Made by a program: the position numbers and the translations under genes
Part shown: positions 38,479 to 49,425 of the stretch, in pieces
How the letters are laid out: each line of letters opens with the position of its first letter
Position numbering within the stretch: the stretch's first letter is position 1
Notes under the pieces: model-generated
The model's database searches: none
What the model was told of the DNA's origin: nothing
What the model saw: only the letters and a program-made list of their open reading frames with translations
NCBI RefSeq assembly: GCF_040412425.1
Contig: NC_089781.1
Coordinates: 53,066,227-53,130,226 of the forward strand
Origin: Macrobrachium rosenbergii
Taxonomy: Eukaryota; Arthropoda; Malacostraca; Decapoda; Palaemonidae
Reading direction: 5' to 3'
DNA: 64,000 nucleotides

Positions 38479-39735
38479 GATGGTGAGGATGGGTCTATTT
38501 CAGCTCTAATATATATACAGCATATCTGAAAATGACAGGTATATGTATGTGTGAGAGGCAATAGACTTTTATCCTTCTCGTGGTCAGGTGGACAATGATA
38601 CCTCGTTCTGATTAGGGGACCCGGGCTCGTTTCCCGCTACCGGGCATCATAATTTCTTCATATTTCTTGCACATGGATCTTAAGGCTTTGTAGTGACAAG
38701 CGTATCCAAAAAGTGCGAAGAATTCGAGAAGATAAGAAGGCATTGTGGCTATTCCAGTTACACATGTATCTGGTAAAAAGTGACCAGTAGATTCTACATA
38801 TATATTTCAGCTTAAAGCAATAAAAATTGATTGTCCACTTGGCTACGATGGTGAGGATTGGTCTATTCCAGCTCTAATATAGATATATCAGAAAATGACA
38901 GGTATATGTATATAGACTTTTATTTCAGACAATGGTGCCTCAAAAATAATTTCTTCATTGATTGTCCATTTGTATGACAAGTGTACAAAAAGATGGAATT
39001 GAGAAGTTAAGAAGGCATTGTCTATTCCACATGCTCCTAGATTCTATATATATATCAGCAATAAAAAATGGTGAGAATCAGTCTATTCCAGCTCTAATAT
39101 AGATATATCTGAAATTGACAGGTAGTACAAGAGGCAATAGACTTTTATCCTTCTCGTGGTCAGGTAGACAATGGTGCCTCACTCTGATCAGGGGACCTGG
39201 GTTCGTTTCCCACTACCGGAACATAATTTCTTCATATTTCTTGCACATGGATCTTAAGGCTTTGTAGTGACAAGTGTATCCAAAAGAGTGCGAAGAATTG
39301 GAGAAGTTAAGAAGGCATTGTGGCTATTCCTAGTTACACATGTATCTGGTAAAAAGTGACCAGTAGATTCTACATATATATTTCAGCTTCAAAGCAATAA
39401 AAATCGATTGTCCACTTGGCTACGATGGTGAGAATCAGTCTATTCCAGCTCTAATATAGATATATCTGAAATTGACAGGTAGTACAAGAGGCAATAGACT
39501 TTTATCCTTCTCGTGGTCAGGTTTACAATGGTACCTCATTCTGATCAGGGAACCTGGGTTCGTTTCCCGCTACCAGACATCATAATTTCTTCAGATTTCT
39601 GGCACTTGGATCTTACGGTTTTGTAGTGACAAGCGTTTCTAAAAAAGCACAAAGAATTCGAGAAGTTAAGAGGGCATTGAGGATATTACAATTACATATG
39701 TATCTGGTAAAACGTGATCAGTAGATTCTACATTA
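38479..39735 (+). repeat. Tandem array of four tRNA-related SINE-like units
   Basis: Units start at 38479, 38847, 39067 and 39424 with 'ggtgagaatcagtctattcc' or variants. Three are about 310-370 bp; the second is shortened by internal deletions to about 220 bp. Units 1, 3 and 4 contain a polymerase III A-box-like TGGTCAGGTGG (38581; related at 39157 and 39514). About 30 bp later each has a B-box-like GGGTTCGTTTCCC (38623 with one change, 39199, 39556). This is the spacing of a tRNA gene. Units end in AT-rich tails. A tRNA-derived SINE amplified locally as a tandem array is the best reading. Confidence 0.75.
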
Positions 39736-39782
39736 TATATACATATATATATATATGTGTGTGTGTCCTGAATTATGTAATG

Positions 39783-39868
<86 letters not shown>

Positions 39869-39880
39869 TATATCTATTTA

Positions 39881-39963
<83 letters not shown>
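39736..39963. repeat. (AT)n microsatellite
   Basis: TA repeats with 'gtgtgtgtcctgaattatg' and 'tacatatatatatctattt' interruptions, at the right end of the SINE-like array. Confidence 0.96.
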
Positions 39964-39965
<2 letters not shown>

Positions 39966-40004
39966 TTGCACACTGGAGCACACGATCAAGTGTTAATTTT
40001 GCTA

Positions 40005-40259
40005 TGTCGTCTTCCTCCACTCCCTCCTCCCACTTCCCTTCCTTCCTTCTTCCTTCCACTTCCCCTTCCCCTTCCTCCCATCTCCCTTTTCCCTCCACTT
40101 CCCTTCCTCTTCCATCCCCTTCCCTTCCCTTCCCTCCCCTCCCCTCCCACCATTCCATACCCCTTCCCTTCCCATGCCCTCCACTTCCCCCCTTCCCTCC
40201 CCTCCCCCCTTCCCCTCCCATCCACCTTCCCTTCACCCTTCCATCCCCTCGCCTCTTCC
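40005..40259. repeat. Polypyrimidine (C/T) low-complexity tract
   Basis: Almost pure C/T on the plus strand in irregular CCCTTCC-type units. It runs into the assembly gap and probably contributed to it. Confidence 0.93.
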
Positions 40260-40759
40260 NNNNNNNNNNNNNNNNNNNNNNNNNNNNNNNNNNNNNNNNN
40301 NNNNNNNNNNNNNNNNNNNNNNNNNNNNNNNNNNNNNNNNNNNNNNNNNNNNNNNNNNNNNNNNNNNNNNNNNNNNNNNNNNNNNNNNNNNNNNNNNNNN
40401 NNNNNNNNNNNNNNNNNNNNNNNNNNNNNNNNNNNNNNNNNNNNNNNNNNNNNNNNNNNNNNNNNNNNNNNNNNNNNNNNNNNNNNNNNNNNNNNNNNNN
40501 NNNNNNNNNNNNNNNNNNNNNNNNNNNNNNNNNNNNNNNNNNNNNNNNNNNNNNNNNNNNNNNNNNNNNNNNNNNNNNNNNNNNNNNNNNNNNNNNNNNN
40601 NNNNNNNNNNNNNNNNNNNNNNNNNNNNNNNNNNNNNNNNNNNNNNNNNNNNNNNNNNNNNNNNNNNNNNNNNNNNNNNNNNNNNNNNNNNNNNNNNNNN
40701 NNNNNNNNNNNNNNNNNNNNNNNNNNNNNNNNNNNNNNNNNNNNNNNNNNNNNNNNNNN
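40260..40759. other. Assembly gap (500 N)
   Basis: Exactly 500 N, a conventional scaffold-gap size, so the true distance is unknown. The first ~62 bp of the Gypsy 5' LTR are missing inside it, judged from the complete 3' LTR. Confidence 1.
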
Positions 40760-41115
40760 GCATGTTTTCTTTGGTGACTTCCCATTTTCTTCAAACTCAA
40801 TTAGTCACGCCTAAAACGTGCCAGGTCACGCATTTTTAACCATTTTACCTTATCGTGTTATACAAATGTCACACATTGTGTATCACATGTTTCTTCATTC
40901 ACAGGCACCAAGACTGTATCCATATTGTAGTTCTGTATGTTTTTGTATTGTAATTTATACTCGCTCACTGCATATTATTGTTTATTGTTTGACCTCAGGT
41001 CACAGTCAATTCCATTGTCTCTCTCGGGCGGCGTCAGTCGGCCGCTATATAAACTGCCTGGATCTGTAATAAAGTAGCAGTAACTTTTACCTGCTCGTTT
41101 CTTTGACACCTTGCA
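40760..41115 (+). repeat. 5' LTR of the Gypsy element (left end lost in gap)
   Basis: Matches the 3' LTR from its position 63 onward, ending CTTTGACACCTTGCA. It contains a TATA box (TATATAAA, 41046-41053) and a polyadenylation signal (AATAAA, 41068-41073), as expected for an LTR that both starts and ends transcripts. Differences from the 3' LTR are few, most being 1-2 bp indels. Confidence 0.9.
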
Positions 41116-41135
41116 GTGGTGACCCCGGAGTATCC
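41116..41135 (+). other. Gypsy primer binding site
   Basis: GTGGTGACCCCGGAG follows the LTR end. TGGTGACCCC is a common primer site in animal Ty3/Gypsy elements. The tRNA was not assigned. Confidence 0.65.
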
Positions 41136-41349
41136 GGAGCCATTAACGGACCGACACGGCGACTTAGTCTTGGCTCCAGGATTTCTCCAAAACGCTCTTA
41201 GCGGCCTAAACACGGCGCTGCAACCAGCGTTTGAGCGTGCTGACTCTCGTCGGCGTACCCCACCAGCGTCACTAGCGGAACCACACGGCGCGCGCGAAAG
41301 TGCGTGCACGACGAGTACCCCACTCCAGTAAGGGGTCAAAGGAGCGAGC

Positions 41350-42239
41350 ATGGACGCGGATATCCTCCTTCATGCAGTTAAACGCGACCCGCGGACTCGG
41401 AGGTTTACCTACCTCCCATCACACCCGCCGCCCGCCCCTGCATCGAGGCCCTCCCGCAACTCCACACCAGTGCCCCGAACACACGACGGCGGGCAACACA
41501 ATGCGGGCCGCCCTCACCGTGAAACTGCCGCCCGTTTATGCAGGGGAACCCATCGATGTGGCTGCGCAGGGTGGAGAGCCACTTCAGAATCGCGGGACCT
41601 GACGGACGAAATCCTACAGGCCGACACCGTGCTCAACGCCCTTCGAGGACGTGTATAGAAAACTCATCTCGCGAAAATACCGAACACACACCCTCACATA
41701 CAGCACCACAAAAAGTTCCTCCTCGAAGCTTGCTCCCTGCCCATCGCCGAGCGGGCCGTCCGTGCTATCGACCTGCCATAAACCCACGCCACGACCTCAA
41801 TTCAAGAGACGCTTGGAGCATGGTCGTGGATCTCCTGTCACTACCAGACTTGAGTGGCACAAAGAAGCGGCAGGGAGATAAGCTTCACACGGAAATCTAT
41901 CTTCGCCAACTCCTCCCAGAGGCACGCAACCAGATCGCTCAACCCTACACCATGCCTATCGAGGACCTCAGAGACGGTGCAACATCTCACAGACTCCGTC
42001 AAGGCTTCACAACGGCTAAAACCGGCCACACAGCCGGTCAGCTCCATCCAGCCTGAAGAGGACGAGAGCAGCCCGTCAACGCCATCGCCAACAGACGCCC
42101 ACCGAACTACAGCAGATGGAGGTCCCCGGCTTCTGTCGCTACCACAAGTGGTTCGGAAAGGACGCCCGAAACTGCCTGCCGCCCTGCTCATTCACCCGTT
42201 CAAAAACGGGGGTGGCGGCGGCCAGCAGGACAGGCCGCC
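41350..42239 (+). pseudogene. Gypsy gag region with zinc-knuckle-like motif
   Basis: Gag forms the particle. Blocks in at least three frames include LPPVYAGEPIDV followed by LRRVESHFRIAG (about 41530-41600). LQADTVLNALR and VYRKLIS follow (about 41615-41670), a capsid-like region common to crustacean Gypsy gags. A Cys/His motif FCRYHKWFGKDARNCLPPC lies at 42131-42187, near the C-terminal end where nucleocapsid fingers occur. ATG at 41350 is a plausible start after 'aggagcgagc', but frame breaks prevent certainty. Confidence 0.7.
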
Positions 42240-42545
42240 ATGGCAGCCGAAGAACCCAGGGCCTCAAAAACAGTAGGTTTTTACGTCCGCGACACTGTCT
42301 CCGGCAGGATGATGCTGGTCGACACAGGGGCCTTTAAATCGGTCTTCCCAGCATCCAGAGGGACCGCAACCAGACACCAGACCCGGCCGCTTTCCTGGCG
42401 GCCGCCAACGGAACCCCATCCTCTCCCCGGCACCAGGCCCCTGTCGATCTCCATCCTTGGCCAGAGTTACTCCTGGGACTTCATCGTTGCGGACGAGGGA
42501 ACCCCACTCCTGGGGGCCGATTTTCTGGCGCACTTCGCCTGCTAG
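42240..42545 (+). pseudogene. Gypsy aspartic protease domain
   Basis: A continuous frame of about 100 codons shows GFYVRDTVSGRMMLVDTGAF with the catalytic D-T-G-A motif (Asp codon at 42321). It closes with TPLLGADFLAHF, the hydrophobic-hydrophobic-Gly block of retropepsins. It processes Gag-Pol. This is the best-preserved domain of the element and is readable in one frame. Confidence 0.82.
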
Positions 42546-42734
42546 TCGGCGTGGGCGCAAGCGCCTCTCGATACCGACTCCTGCCGGTCTCTCCCATTAA
42601 CAGCGGGACCCAGACCCACCATCAGCGCCGTCGCCCCACCAGTATGCACACCTACTGTCGGAGTTCCTGAGGTATTTAAGCCCGAGCCGCCAAGTCCCCG
42701 GGCCCCAGCCAAGCACGGCATATACCACCATATA

Positions 42735-43560
42735 GTGACTAAAGGGCCCCGACACATCACGGAAGTTCCGCAGGCTTCCCCTCAGCGCCTTCAGGAGGCG
42801 AAAAAAGCATTCAGCGGAGATGGAGTGGATGGGCATCTGCAGGAAAGCCTCCAGTCCATGGGCCTCCCCCCACATGGTGCAGAAACCGGACGGTTCCTGG
42901 AGACCCTGCGGCGACTACAGGCGGCTCAACATTGCAACAGAGCCCGACCACTACCCTTTACCCAACATGCAAGACCTCACGGCCTCCTTTCACGGGGCCA
43001 AAATATTCACTAAATTGGACCTTCTTAAATCTTATTTCCAGGTACCTGTTGCACCAGAGGACATACCAAAGACAGCCATCATCACGCCCTTCGGGTCCTA
43101 TGTGTTCGCCTTCTCCACCTTCAGGCTGAGGAACGCCGGGCCACCTTCCAGCGGCTCATGGACAGCATCCTGGGGGACCTAAAGTTCTGCGTCTGCTACG
43201 TCGACGACATTCTCATATTTTCCAGGTCTCACAGCGAACACCAGAGACACATCAAAGCAGTCCTCCAGCGCCTCCAAGAGAACGGCCTCATCGTCCGCTT
43301 TGACAAGTGTACCTTCGGCGTCCAGAAAGCAGAGTTCCTGGGTCACGAGGTGTCTCCGACAGGCGTCCGCCCTCTTACATCGAAAGTAGCGGCCGAGCCA
43401 AAGTTCCCGACACCCACCTCCATCAAGGCCGCCAGGAGTTCCTTTGGGATGGTAAACTTCTACAGGCGGTTCATCCCGGGATCACAAGACACCACAGCCC
43501 TCCTGACGGAAGTCCTAAAAGGCCAACCAAGTCCCTGTCTTGGGGACCCAGCCAGCAGCA
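42735..43560 (+). pseudogene. Gypsy reverse transcriptase
   Basis: RNA-dependent DNA polymerase of the element. Blocks: MVQKPDGSWRPCGDYRRLN (fingers; about 42874-42930), FTKLDLLKSYFQVPV (catalytic motif A Asp; about 43007-43050), TPFGSYVFAFSTF, then after a frame change FCVCYVDDILIFS (YVDD catalytic core at 43197-43208). FLGHEVSPTGVRPL (about 43336-43377) and FYRRFIPG follow. One frameshift falls around 43130 between motifs B and C. Catalytic Asp residues are all present. Confidence 0.88.
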
Positions 43561-43599
43561 GGCCTTTTCCCTGACGAAGGTCGCCGCCCTGCCAAGGCA

Positions 43600-43990
43600 A
43601 CCGCCTTGGCACACCAGGATCCCAAGGCCCCCTCCAGCTGACGACAGACGCCAGTAACGTCGCCTGCGGTGCTGTTCTGGAGCAAATCATCAACGGCGCC
43701 CCAGCCCATCGCCTTTCAGCAAGAAGTTCAATCCCAGAGACCCACTACAGCACCTTCGACAGGAACTCTGCGCGATGTACCGCGCCAGTTCGGCACTTCA
43801 AGTTCCTCCTGGAGGGGACGCCCTTCACAATCTTCACAGACCACCAGCCACTGGTTCACGCCTTCACAAAGCAGGGGGACGCGCCAGGTCTTCCAGACAG
43901 CAGCGCCACCTCTCAGCCATAGCCGAATTTACCTGTTCCGTCAGGTACCTCCCGGCAAGAAAAATCCCGTAGCAGAGCCCTCGAGTTGAA
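43600..43990 (+). pseudogene. Gypsy RNase H
   Basis: LTTDASNVACGAVLEQ (about 43636-43685) has the first catalytic Asp of the RNase H domain that removes the RNA template. ETHYSTFDREL (about 43736-43768) contains the Glu/Asp region. The downstream FLEGTPFTIFTDHQPL and HLSAIAEF blocks are readable in shifting frames. Several single-base breaks occur. Confidence 0.75.
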
Positions 43991-44099
43991 CGCGGTGCAG
44001 CTTGGTGTAGATTACCAGGACCTTGCCAGAGAACAGGCCGCTGACCAGAAACCCCCAGCATACCGCACCGCCATCACGTCCCTCAAGTGGCGGGACGTG

Positions 44100-45300
44100 A
44101 CACCGCCCTCGAAGGCCCCAGCCTGCTCTGCGACATCAGCACAGGTCAGCCCGCCCTTTGGTTCCAGCCTCACGCCGCCGCCAGGTATTCGACATAATTC
44201 ACGGCCTCTCACCTCCGGCAGGACCACGGCCAAACTGCTTTCAAAAAGTTCATCTGGCACGGGGTGCAAAAGGACGCCACGGCCTGGGCAAAGCAGTGCC
44301 TGCAGTGCCAGACCAGTAAGGTGGGTCGTCACACGCAGTCGGGGTAGGCGAGTTTCCACAGCCAGGGCGCCGCTTCGCCACATCCACATCGACGCCGTCG
44401 GGCCCCCTTCCCCATCAGGCGGATCCAGATACCTCCTGACGGTGGTAGACCGTTCGACGAGGTGGCCCGAAGCCACACCATGCAAGAAGCCATCGCCAGC
44501 GCGTGCACCGAGGCCCTGCTCTCCAGTTGGGTTAGCCGCTTCATCCCGGACCACATCACAACCGACAGGGGCCGCCTTCCTCTCCGGAGTTGTGGTCTGC
44601 CCTGGCTCAACTGCTGGGAACCACGCACTACACCACCACAGCCGCATAAACCCAGCGCCAACGGCTGGTCGAACGGTTCCACAGGTCCCTAAAGTCATCC
44701 CTCATGGCCGCTGCACCGCCAGGACTGGAAACATCAGCTGCGGGGTCCTCCTCGGGTTGAGAACCGCCCCAGAGCCGACGGCACCCCATCTGCAGCCAAA
44801 CAAACCTATGGGGAACCCTCGTGGTGCCGGGAGAGCTCGTGACGGATGAACGCCACTCCCCATCACTGCAGAGGCTCCGCGACGTGGCCGTCAAGTTCAC
44901 CCCTTGCAGGCGCTCATACATCGACAAAGCAACCACCTTCATGCCGCCACAGCTGTCATCCGCCACCCACGTCTTTGTCAGAGTCGATGCCGTCCATCCA
45001 CCACTAACCAAGCCCTACAGGGGACCCTTCCGCGTGCTGGAACGAAACAGCAAGGCGTTCCCAGCTGGCACTCCCAGGCAAGGGCTCGACTGGGTTTCAA
45101 TAGACCGCAAGCCTGCCTTTCTGTCGGAGAACTCCCGACAGCGACGCAGCACCCTTCCGCCCCAACCGCACACCAGCACGCCCACCCACCGCGCCAGCGC
45201 GGCCCCAGGAAGAGACCGCCACAGGCGGGAGACCCCTCCGTTATCTTCAAGGAGCCGCGCACCTTTCAGCGTCCCAGCAGATACAGGGATTAGTCAGACG
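44100..45300 (+). pseudogene. Gypsy integrase
   Basis: Integrase inserts the DNA copy into the genome. The zinc-binding part is seen at about 44180-44330 (HGLSHPSG, then KQCLQCQTSKV). The catalytic core begins around 44385 with HIHIDAVGP (first Asp). It includes YLLTVVDRSTRWPEA and SRF-PDHITTDRG (second Asp; about 44540-44575), then a NGLVER-like block (about 44655-44675, Glu). The C-terminal part (about 44985-45060) has FVRVDAVHPPLTKPYRGPF, a GPY/F-like module. Frameshifts are frequent. Confidence 0.8.
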
Positions 45301-45310
45301 CGTCCCTCAT

Positions 45311-45325
45311 CTTGGGGGGAGTATT
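45311..45325 (+). other. Gypsy polypurine tract
   Basis: CTTGGGGGGAGTATT immediately before TGTAAAG, the LTR start. The G/A run primes plus-strand synthesis. Confidence 0.7.
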
Positions 45326-45747
45326 TGTAAAGTCACCACATTGGCGCCAGCGTAGTGTTTCGGCGTCATTAATTAAGTCTCCGCTGAGCATGTTTTCTTT
45401 GGTGACTTCCCATTTTCTTCAAACTCAATTAGTCACGCCTAAAACGTGCCAGGTCACGCATTTTTAACCATTTTTACCTTATGCGTATTTATACAAATGT
45501 CACACATTGTGTATCACATGTTTCTTCATTCACAGGCATCAAGACTGTATCCATATGGTAGTTCTGTATGTTTTGTATTGTAATTTATACTCGTTCACTG
45601 CATATTATTGTTTATTGTTTCGACCTCAGGTCACAGTCAATTCCATTGTCTCTCCAGGGCCGGCGTCAGTCGGCCGCTATATAAACTGCCTGATTCTGTA
45701 ATAAAGTAGCAGTAACTTTTACTTGCTCGTTTCTTTGACACCTTACA
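45326..45747 (+). repeat. 3' LTR of the Gypsy element
   Basis: 422 bp from TGTAAAGTCACC to ACACCTTACA (TG...CA). TATA box at 45678-45685 and AATAAA at 45700-45705. It provides the full LTR length, showing what is missing from the 5' copy. Confidence 0.92.
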
Positions 45748-46340
45748 GGCCGGACCAAAACCAAGATTCCTCCTACAGAGGGGTGGGACAAAAACTTCCA
45801 AAATTCATTATCAAGTCAAGCAGAGAAGCAGAGAAGAAGAGAGATGAGGAAAGGACAGCAGAGAGGGTAGCAGAGAAGCAGAAGGTGGGGTTGTAAGCCT
45901 CACTAATTGTGAGTTGATAGAAGAAGAAAGGGTCACATTTGACACTCACTGTAACTTTGCACTGCAATTCATTTGTATACTACTGTAACTTTATTATTGT
46001 GTTAATGAAGTAAAGAAAACTACATGGTGTCTTCTTCAAGTCTCCTGTAATGAAAAATACGCTGCTACATAACAAAGCCAGAACGATAAACATCTTTAAA
46101 GAAAGTAATCTTCTTAAACAATGTATAGCAGAAAGAAGAATAATATATAAAGAAAGACATCACACCTTCCCCTCCCCTCCTTTCCCCTTCCCCTTACCCC
46201 TCCCTTTCCCCTCCCCCTTCCACCTCCCCTCCTCCTTCCTCCCCTGCCCGTAGACTTTTGCTGACTATTATTAGAAGGGTTAATTTAGCTGTGTCATGTT
46301 CAGTAGAATATGTGTTGCTGTTATCAGTTATGTAAGGATT
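45748..46340. other. Unassigned stretch with a C/T tract
   Basis: Mixed sequence; 46165-46245 is a C/T-rich tract similar in style to the one left of the assembly gap. No gene seen. Confidence 0.3.
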
Positions 46341-46370
46341 ATTTGTAACTAATGTGGTATATAAAGTGGG

Positions 46371-46590
46371 CTAAGTGTGGCCTAGGCAAGTATATGATGG
46401 AATGGTGTCAAGATGCTATGATGTGTATACAAAGGTATGGAAATGCTACTTTTTTCATCACAATAAAAAAGGTGACCCAATGGGGCACGGGTGGTCTAGG
46501 CAAGATATATGATGGAACGGTGTCAAGATGCCATGGTGTATATGTGAAGGTATGAAAATGCTACTTTTTTCATCATAATGACACACAACC
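46371..46590. repeat. Two-copy tandem repeat, ~125 bp
   Basis: Copies share 'gtggcctaggcaagtat', 'gatggaatggtgtcaagatg' and 'aatgctacttttttcatca'. A related word 'gacccaatgggttacgggtg' recurs at 49725, right of the Harbinger-like element, suggesting that element inserted into this repeat. Confidence 0.8.
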
Positions 46591-46717
46591 CTAACTGGCC
46601 CTAAATTTTCAACATGAAGGCCCTGTTCACACACGGCAGTTGCATCCACGCGGATGATAAGCCGTGGCAGAGCACAGGGGTGTACACACACAACCACGCG
46701 GATTTGTTAAATGCTGC

Positions 46718-47258
46718 GGCATCCGCGCAATCTGAGTTTCCCCTAGCAACCGAGAGGCATCCGCGTGATCTGAGTTTCCCCTAGCAACTGAGAGGCATCC
46801 ATGCGATCTGAGTTTCCCCTAGCAACCAAGAGGCATCCACGCGATCTGAGTTTCCCCTAGCAACCAAGAGGCATCCACACAATTGAGTTTCCCCTAGCAA
46901 CCGAGAGGCATCCGCACGATCTGAGTTTCCCCTAGCAACCAAGAAGCATCCGCACGATCTGAGTTTCCCCTAGCAACTGAGAGGCATCCACGCGATCTGA
47001 GTTTCTCCTAGCAACCAGGAGGCATCCACGCGATCTGAGTTTCCCCTAGCAGCCGAGAGGCATCCACACAATCTGAGTTTCCCCTAGCAACCGAGAGGCA
47101 TCTGCGCAATCTGAGTTTCCCCTAGCAACCGAGAGGCATCCGCGCAATCTGAGTTTCCCCTAGCAACCAAGAGGCATCTGCACGATCTGAGTTTCCCCTA
47201 GCAACCGAGAGGCATCTGAACGATCTGAGTTTCCCCTAGCAACTGAGCAGCATCCACG
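46718..47258. repeat. 38-bp minisatellite, ~14 copies
   Basis: Tandem units of the form 'gaggcatccgcgcgatctga' + 'gtttcccctagcaaccga', with variation mainly at the CGCG position. It is located in the left subterminal part of the Harbinger-like element, and its 'catccgcgcg' part resembles the element terminus ('catccacgcgg'). Confidence 0.95.
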
Positions 47259-47336
47259 CACTTCAAGAGACGCATGTTTGCTATAGTAGTGTCTGTTCAT
47301 ATGGGCTGCGCGGATCTGATTTCACCACACGTCAAA

Positions 47337-47495
47337 ATGGAGACTAGTCGCTTTGACACCGACATTTTCTTTGATGAAGTTTTAAAATGTCCAGCCATGT
47401 GGGACATGAGATCAGATGATTATAAGGACAAAATAGTTAAGAAAAAGTATTGGGGGGAACTACTTGAAATTACCTGCAATTCTGGTAAAGAATAA
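47337..47495 (+). pseudogene. MADF-domain exon of the Harbinger-like element
   Basis: The start ATG at 47337 gives METSRFDTDIFFDEVLKCPA and continues MWDMRSDDYKDKIVKKKYWG. This is the N-terminal half of a MADF (Myb/SANT-like) domain, whose pattern is I..V...P.LWD....YK.K..K...W. Harbinger elements encode such a DNA-binding protein alongside the transposase; it helps carry transposase to the ends. The frame stops at 47495; 'ctggtaaag' there could be a splice donor, with the remaining exon lost. Confidence 0.7.
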
Positions 47496-47559
47496 AGAAA
47501 AAATTGTAGTTAAGTTATCTACATTTTTTATTGAATTTCTAAGTTTATACTCTTTACAC

Positions 47560-47735
47560 AATACTGCAAACTGATTTCTTGCAGAGGGAGTGACAAGCTT
47601 TCTTCGGTACATTTCCTTCAGACAAGTTTATCCGTGGTACTTGAAATAGCATATCTTAGTACCACCTACAAGCATCTCGTGCCCTTACAAAATCATGCAA
47701 AATGCTACATGCTTGTATCATATCCTTAACAAAAA
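47560..47735 (-). pseudogene. Harbinger transposase C-terminal remnant
   Basis: The minus strand reads VKDMIQACSILHDFVRARDA followed by CRWY and a stop (about 47731-47660). This is the closing helix of the Harbinger (DDE_Tnp_4) nuclease, whose pattern is V.ACC.LHN(F/Y). No catalytic DDE block was found upstream, which is replaced by AT-rich repeats. It would have been transcribed toward the MADF exon. Confidence 0.6.
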
Positions 47736-47779
47736 GCATGTTACCATTGATAGGTCTGAGATATACGATGATTTATTTA

Positions 47780-47867
47780 TATATATATATATAAAATATT
47801 TATATATATATATATATATAATATATATATATATATTTAAATTATATATATATATATATACATTTTT

Positions 47868-47899
<32 letters not shown>

Positions 47900-47900
47900 C
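47780..47900. repeat. (AT)n microsatellite with interruptions
   Basis: TA blocks broken by 'aaaatattta', 'ttaaatta' and 'catttttattgaa'. Confidence 0.93.
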
Positions 47901-48064
47901 GAGAACTTAAACTGGGAGAATATGAGTCCAAATTCTTCATTTATTTCAGAATGACTTATATAATAATTTGACAGTTCCTTACACAATAAGGATGACAGTT
48001 CATCAAATAACGTAATGCAGTGTATTCATTTTACATGTATAAATGAATACATACACTAACACAA

Positions 48065-48131
48065 AAAATATATGTATATATATATACAGTACATATAGTA
48101 TGTTATTTATGTATATATATAAACATATATA

Positions 48132-48204
<73 letters not shown>
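48065..48204. repeat. (AT)n microsatellite
   Basis: TA array within the left half of the palindrome, with 'acagtacatatagta' and 'aaacatatatatattta' interruptions. Confidence 0.93.
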
Positions 48205-48207
<3 letters not shown>

Positions 48208-48289
48208 TAATCAACACACCATCAATCATGGAACAGAAATAAATTTCTGACTCACAACTGAAAGACCTGGATTCGACCCGATGTGAGTC

Positions 48290-48352
48290 AAATTTGCACA
48301 CACACACCACAAACACACATACACACACACACACATATATATATATAATGCA

Positions 48353-48428
<76 letters not shown>
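48290..48428. repeat. (CA)n-(AT)n microsatellite
   Basis: ACAC repeats (48295-48333) followed by TA repeats with 'aatgcag' and 'aatat' interruptions. Confidence 0.94.
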
Positions 48429-48432
<4 letters not shown>

Positions 48433-48786
48433 TTCTTCTTTTTCTTTTAACGTGCTTTTATTCCCATTTTTGCATGGGGTAACCATATGCCTTTAAGGAC
48501 TTTTTGATTTGGCTTTGTATAGACCTGTGGTCTGCGATCGGCTGCCCTGCCTGATATCAATCCGACCATGCATATGTTTCATGTACCATACCAGACCCAA
48601 CGCCCTTTCTCCCAGCATATTTATGCTGCCTATGACATAATTCGAGGACGTGTGAGATGTTTGTTATGTTTTTGAAGGTGTTGTAGTGGCTTTGTTTTGT
48701 GTGTGTATTTAGTCTGTAACATCCATTTGCTTTTTTAAGCAAACCTATCCGTTGATTACATATATAATCCCGGGATGTCTACATAG

Positions 48787-48893
48787 CAATTTGTCTGCCT
48801 CTCTGATCAGCTGGCTGTGTATTGAACCCGCATACAGACCTCACACACAAATCCTGAAGCTGCTGCTGTAACTGACTGAGCCATCCTCTCTAT
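48787..48893 (-). repeat. tRNA-derived SINE-like fragment
   Basis: The minus strand has ATGGCTCAGTCAGTTA (A-box-like, about 48883-48869) and, about 40 bp later, GCGGGTTCAATAC (B-box-like, about 48831-48819), the internal polymerase III promoter spacing. There is no acceptor-stem complement or CCA region, so this is a SINE head rather than a tRNA gene. Confidence 0.6.
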
Positions 48894-48933
48894 ATATATA
48901 TATATACATATATATATTATATATATACATATC

Positions 48934-49004
<71 letters not shown>

Positions 49005-49024
49005 ATATATATATATTATTTATA
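48890..49024. repeat. (AT)n microsatellite
   Basis: TA repeats with 'catatccatacataca' interruption, in the right half of the palindrome. Confidence 0.94.
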
Positions 49025-49129
49025 TATAAACTTCTGACTCACAACAGGATCAACCCAGGTCTTTCAGTTATCCTGATGTGAGTCAGAAATTTATTTCTGT
49101 TCCACAGGTAACTGTGTGTTGATTATCTA

Positions 49130-49133
<4 letters not shown>

Positions 49134-49207
<74 letters not shown>

Positions 49208-49218
49208 CATTATGTGTG

Positions 49219-49257
<39 letters not shown>

Positions 49258-49425
49258 ATATATATATATATATGCTTATTTATATGTACTGTATATTACT
49301 ATATATACATATATATGTATATATATGTTTATGTATGTACATATATAGGCATACATTTACATATATATTCTATATATAATATATACATATATATGTGTGT
49401 GTGGATGTATGTATTCATAATTACA
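49134..49425. repeat. (AT)n-rich tract with degenerate right part
   Basis: A pure TA array to about 49202, then shorter TA blocks mixed with GTATGTATG and 'catatatatg' words. Confidence 0.93.

Larger units (their letters stand above)
40760..45747 (+). mobile_element. Ty3/Gypsy LTR retrotransposon, near full length
   Basis: Order LTR - primer site - gag - protease - reverse transcriptase - RNase H - integrase - polypurine tract - LTR, all on the plus strand, which defines the Ty3/Gypsy arrangement. Its G+C content is clearly higher than that of its surroundings. Coding blocks are split among frames by many small indels. LTR similarity suggests a fairly recent insertion. A target duplication cannot be checked because the left flank lies in the gap. 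Confidence 0.9.

Noticed and set aside
38581..38640. tRNA gene
   Set aside because: A- and B-box-like motifs are present, but no acceptor stem pairing or clear anticodon arm, and it recurs in tandem; SINE-like unit instead.
39714..40814. Long open frames across the gap on both strands
   Set aside because: Created by AT repeats, a C/T tract and the N run; no real codons in the middle.
44012..44698. 228-codon minus-strand frame
   Set aside because: Lies opposite the Gypsy integrase in GC-rich sequence; no domain, clearly a shadow.
46718..47258. CRISPR-like regular direct repeats
   Set aside because: Units are contiguous without unique spacers, there are no cas genes, and the context is a eukaryotic transposon; it is a minisatellite.
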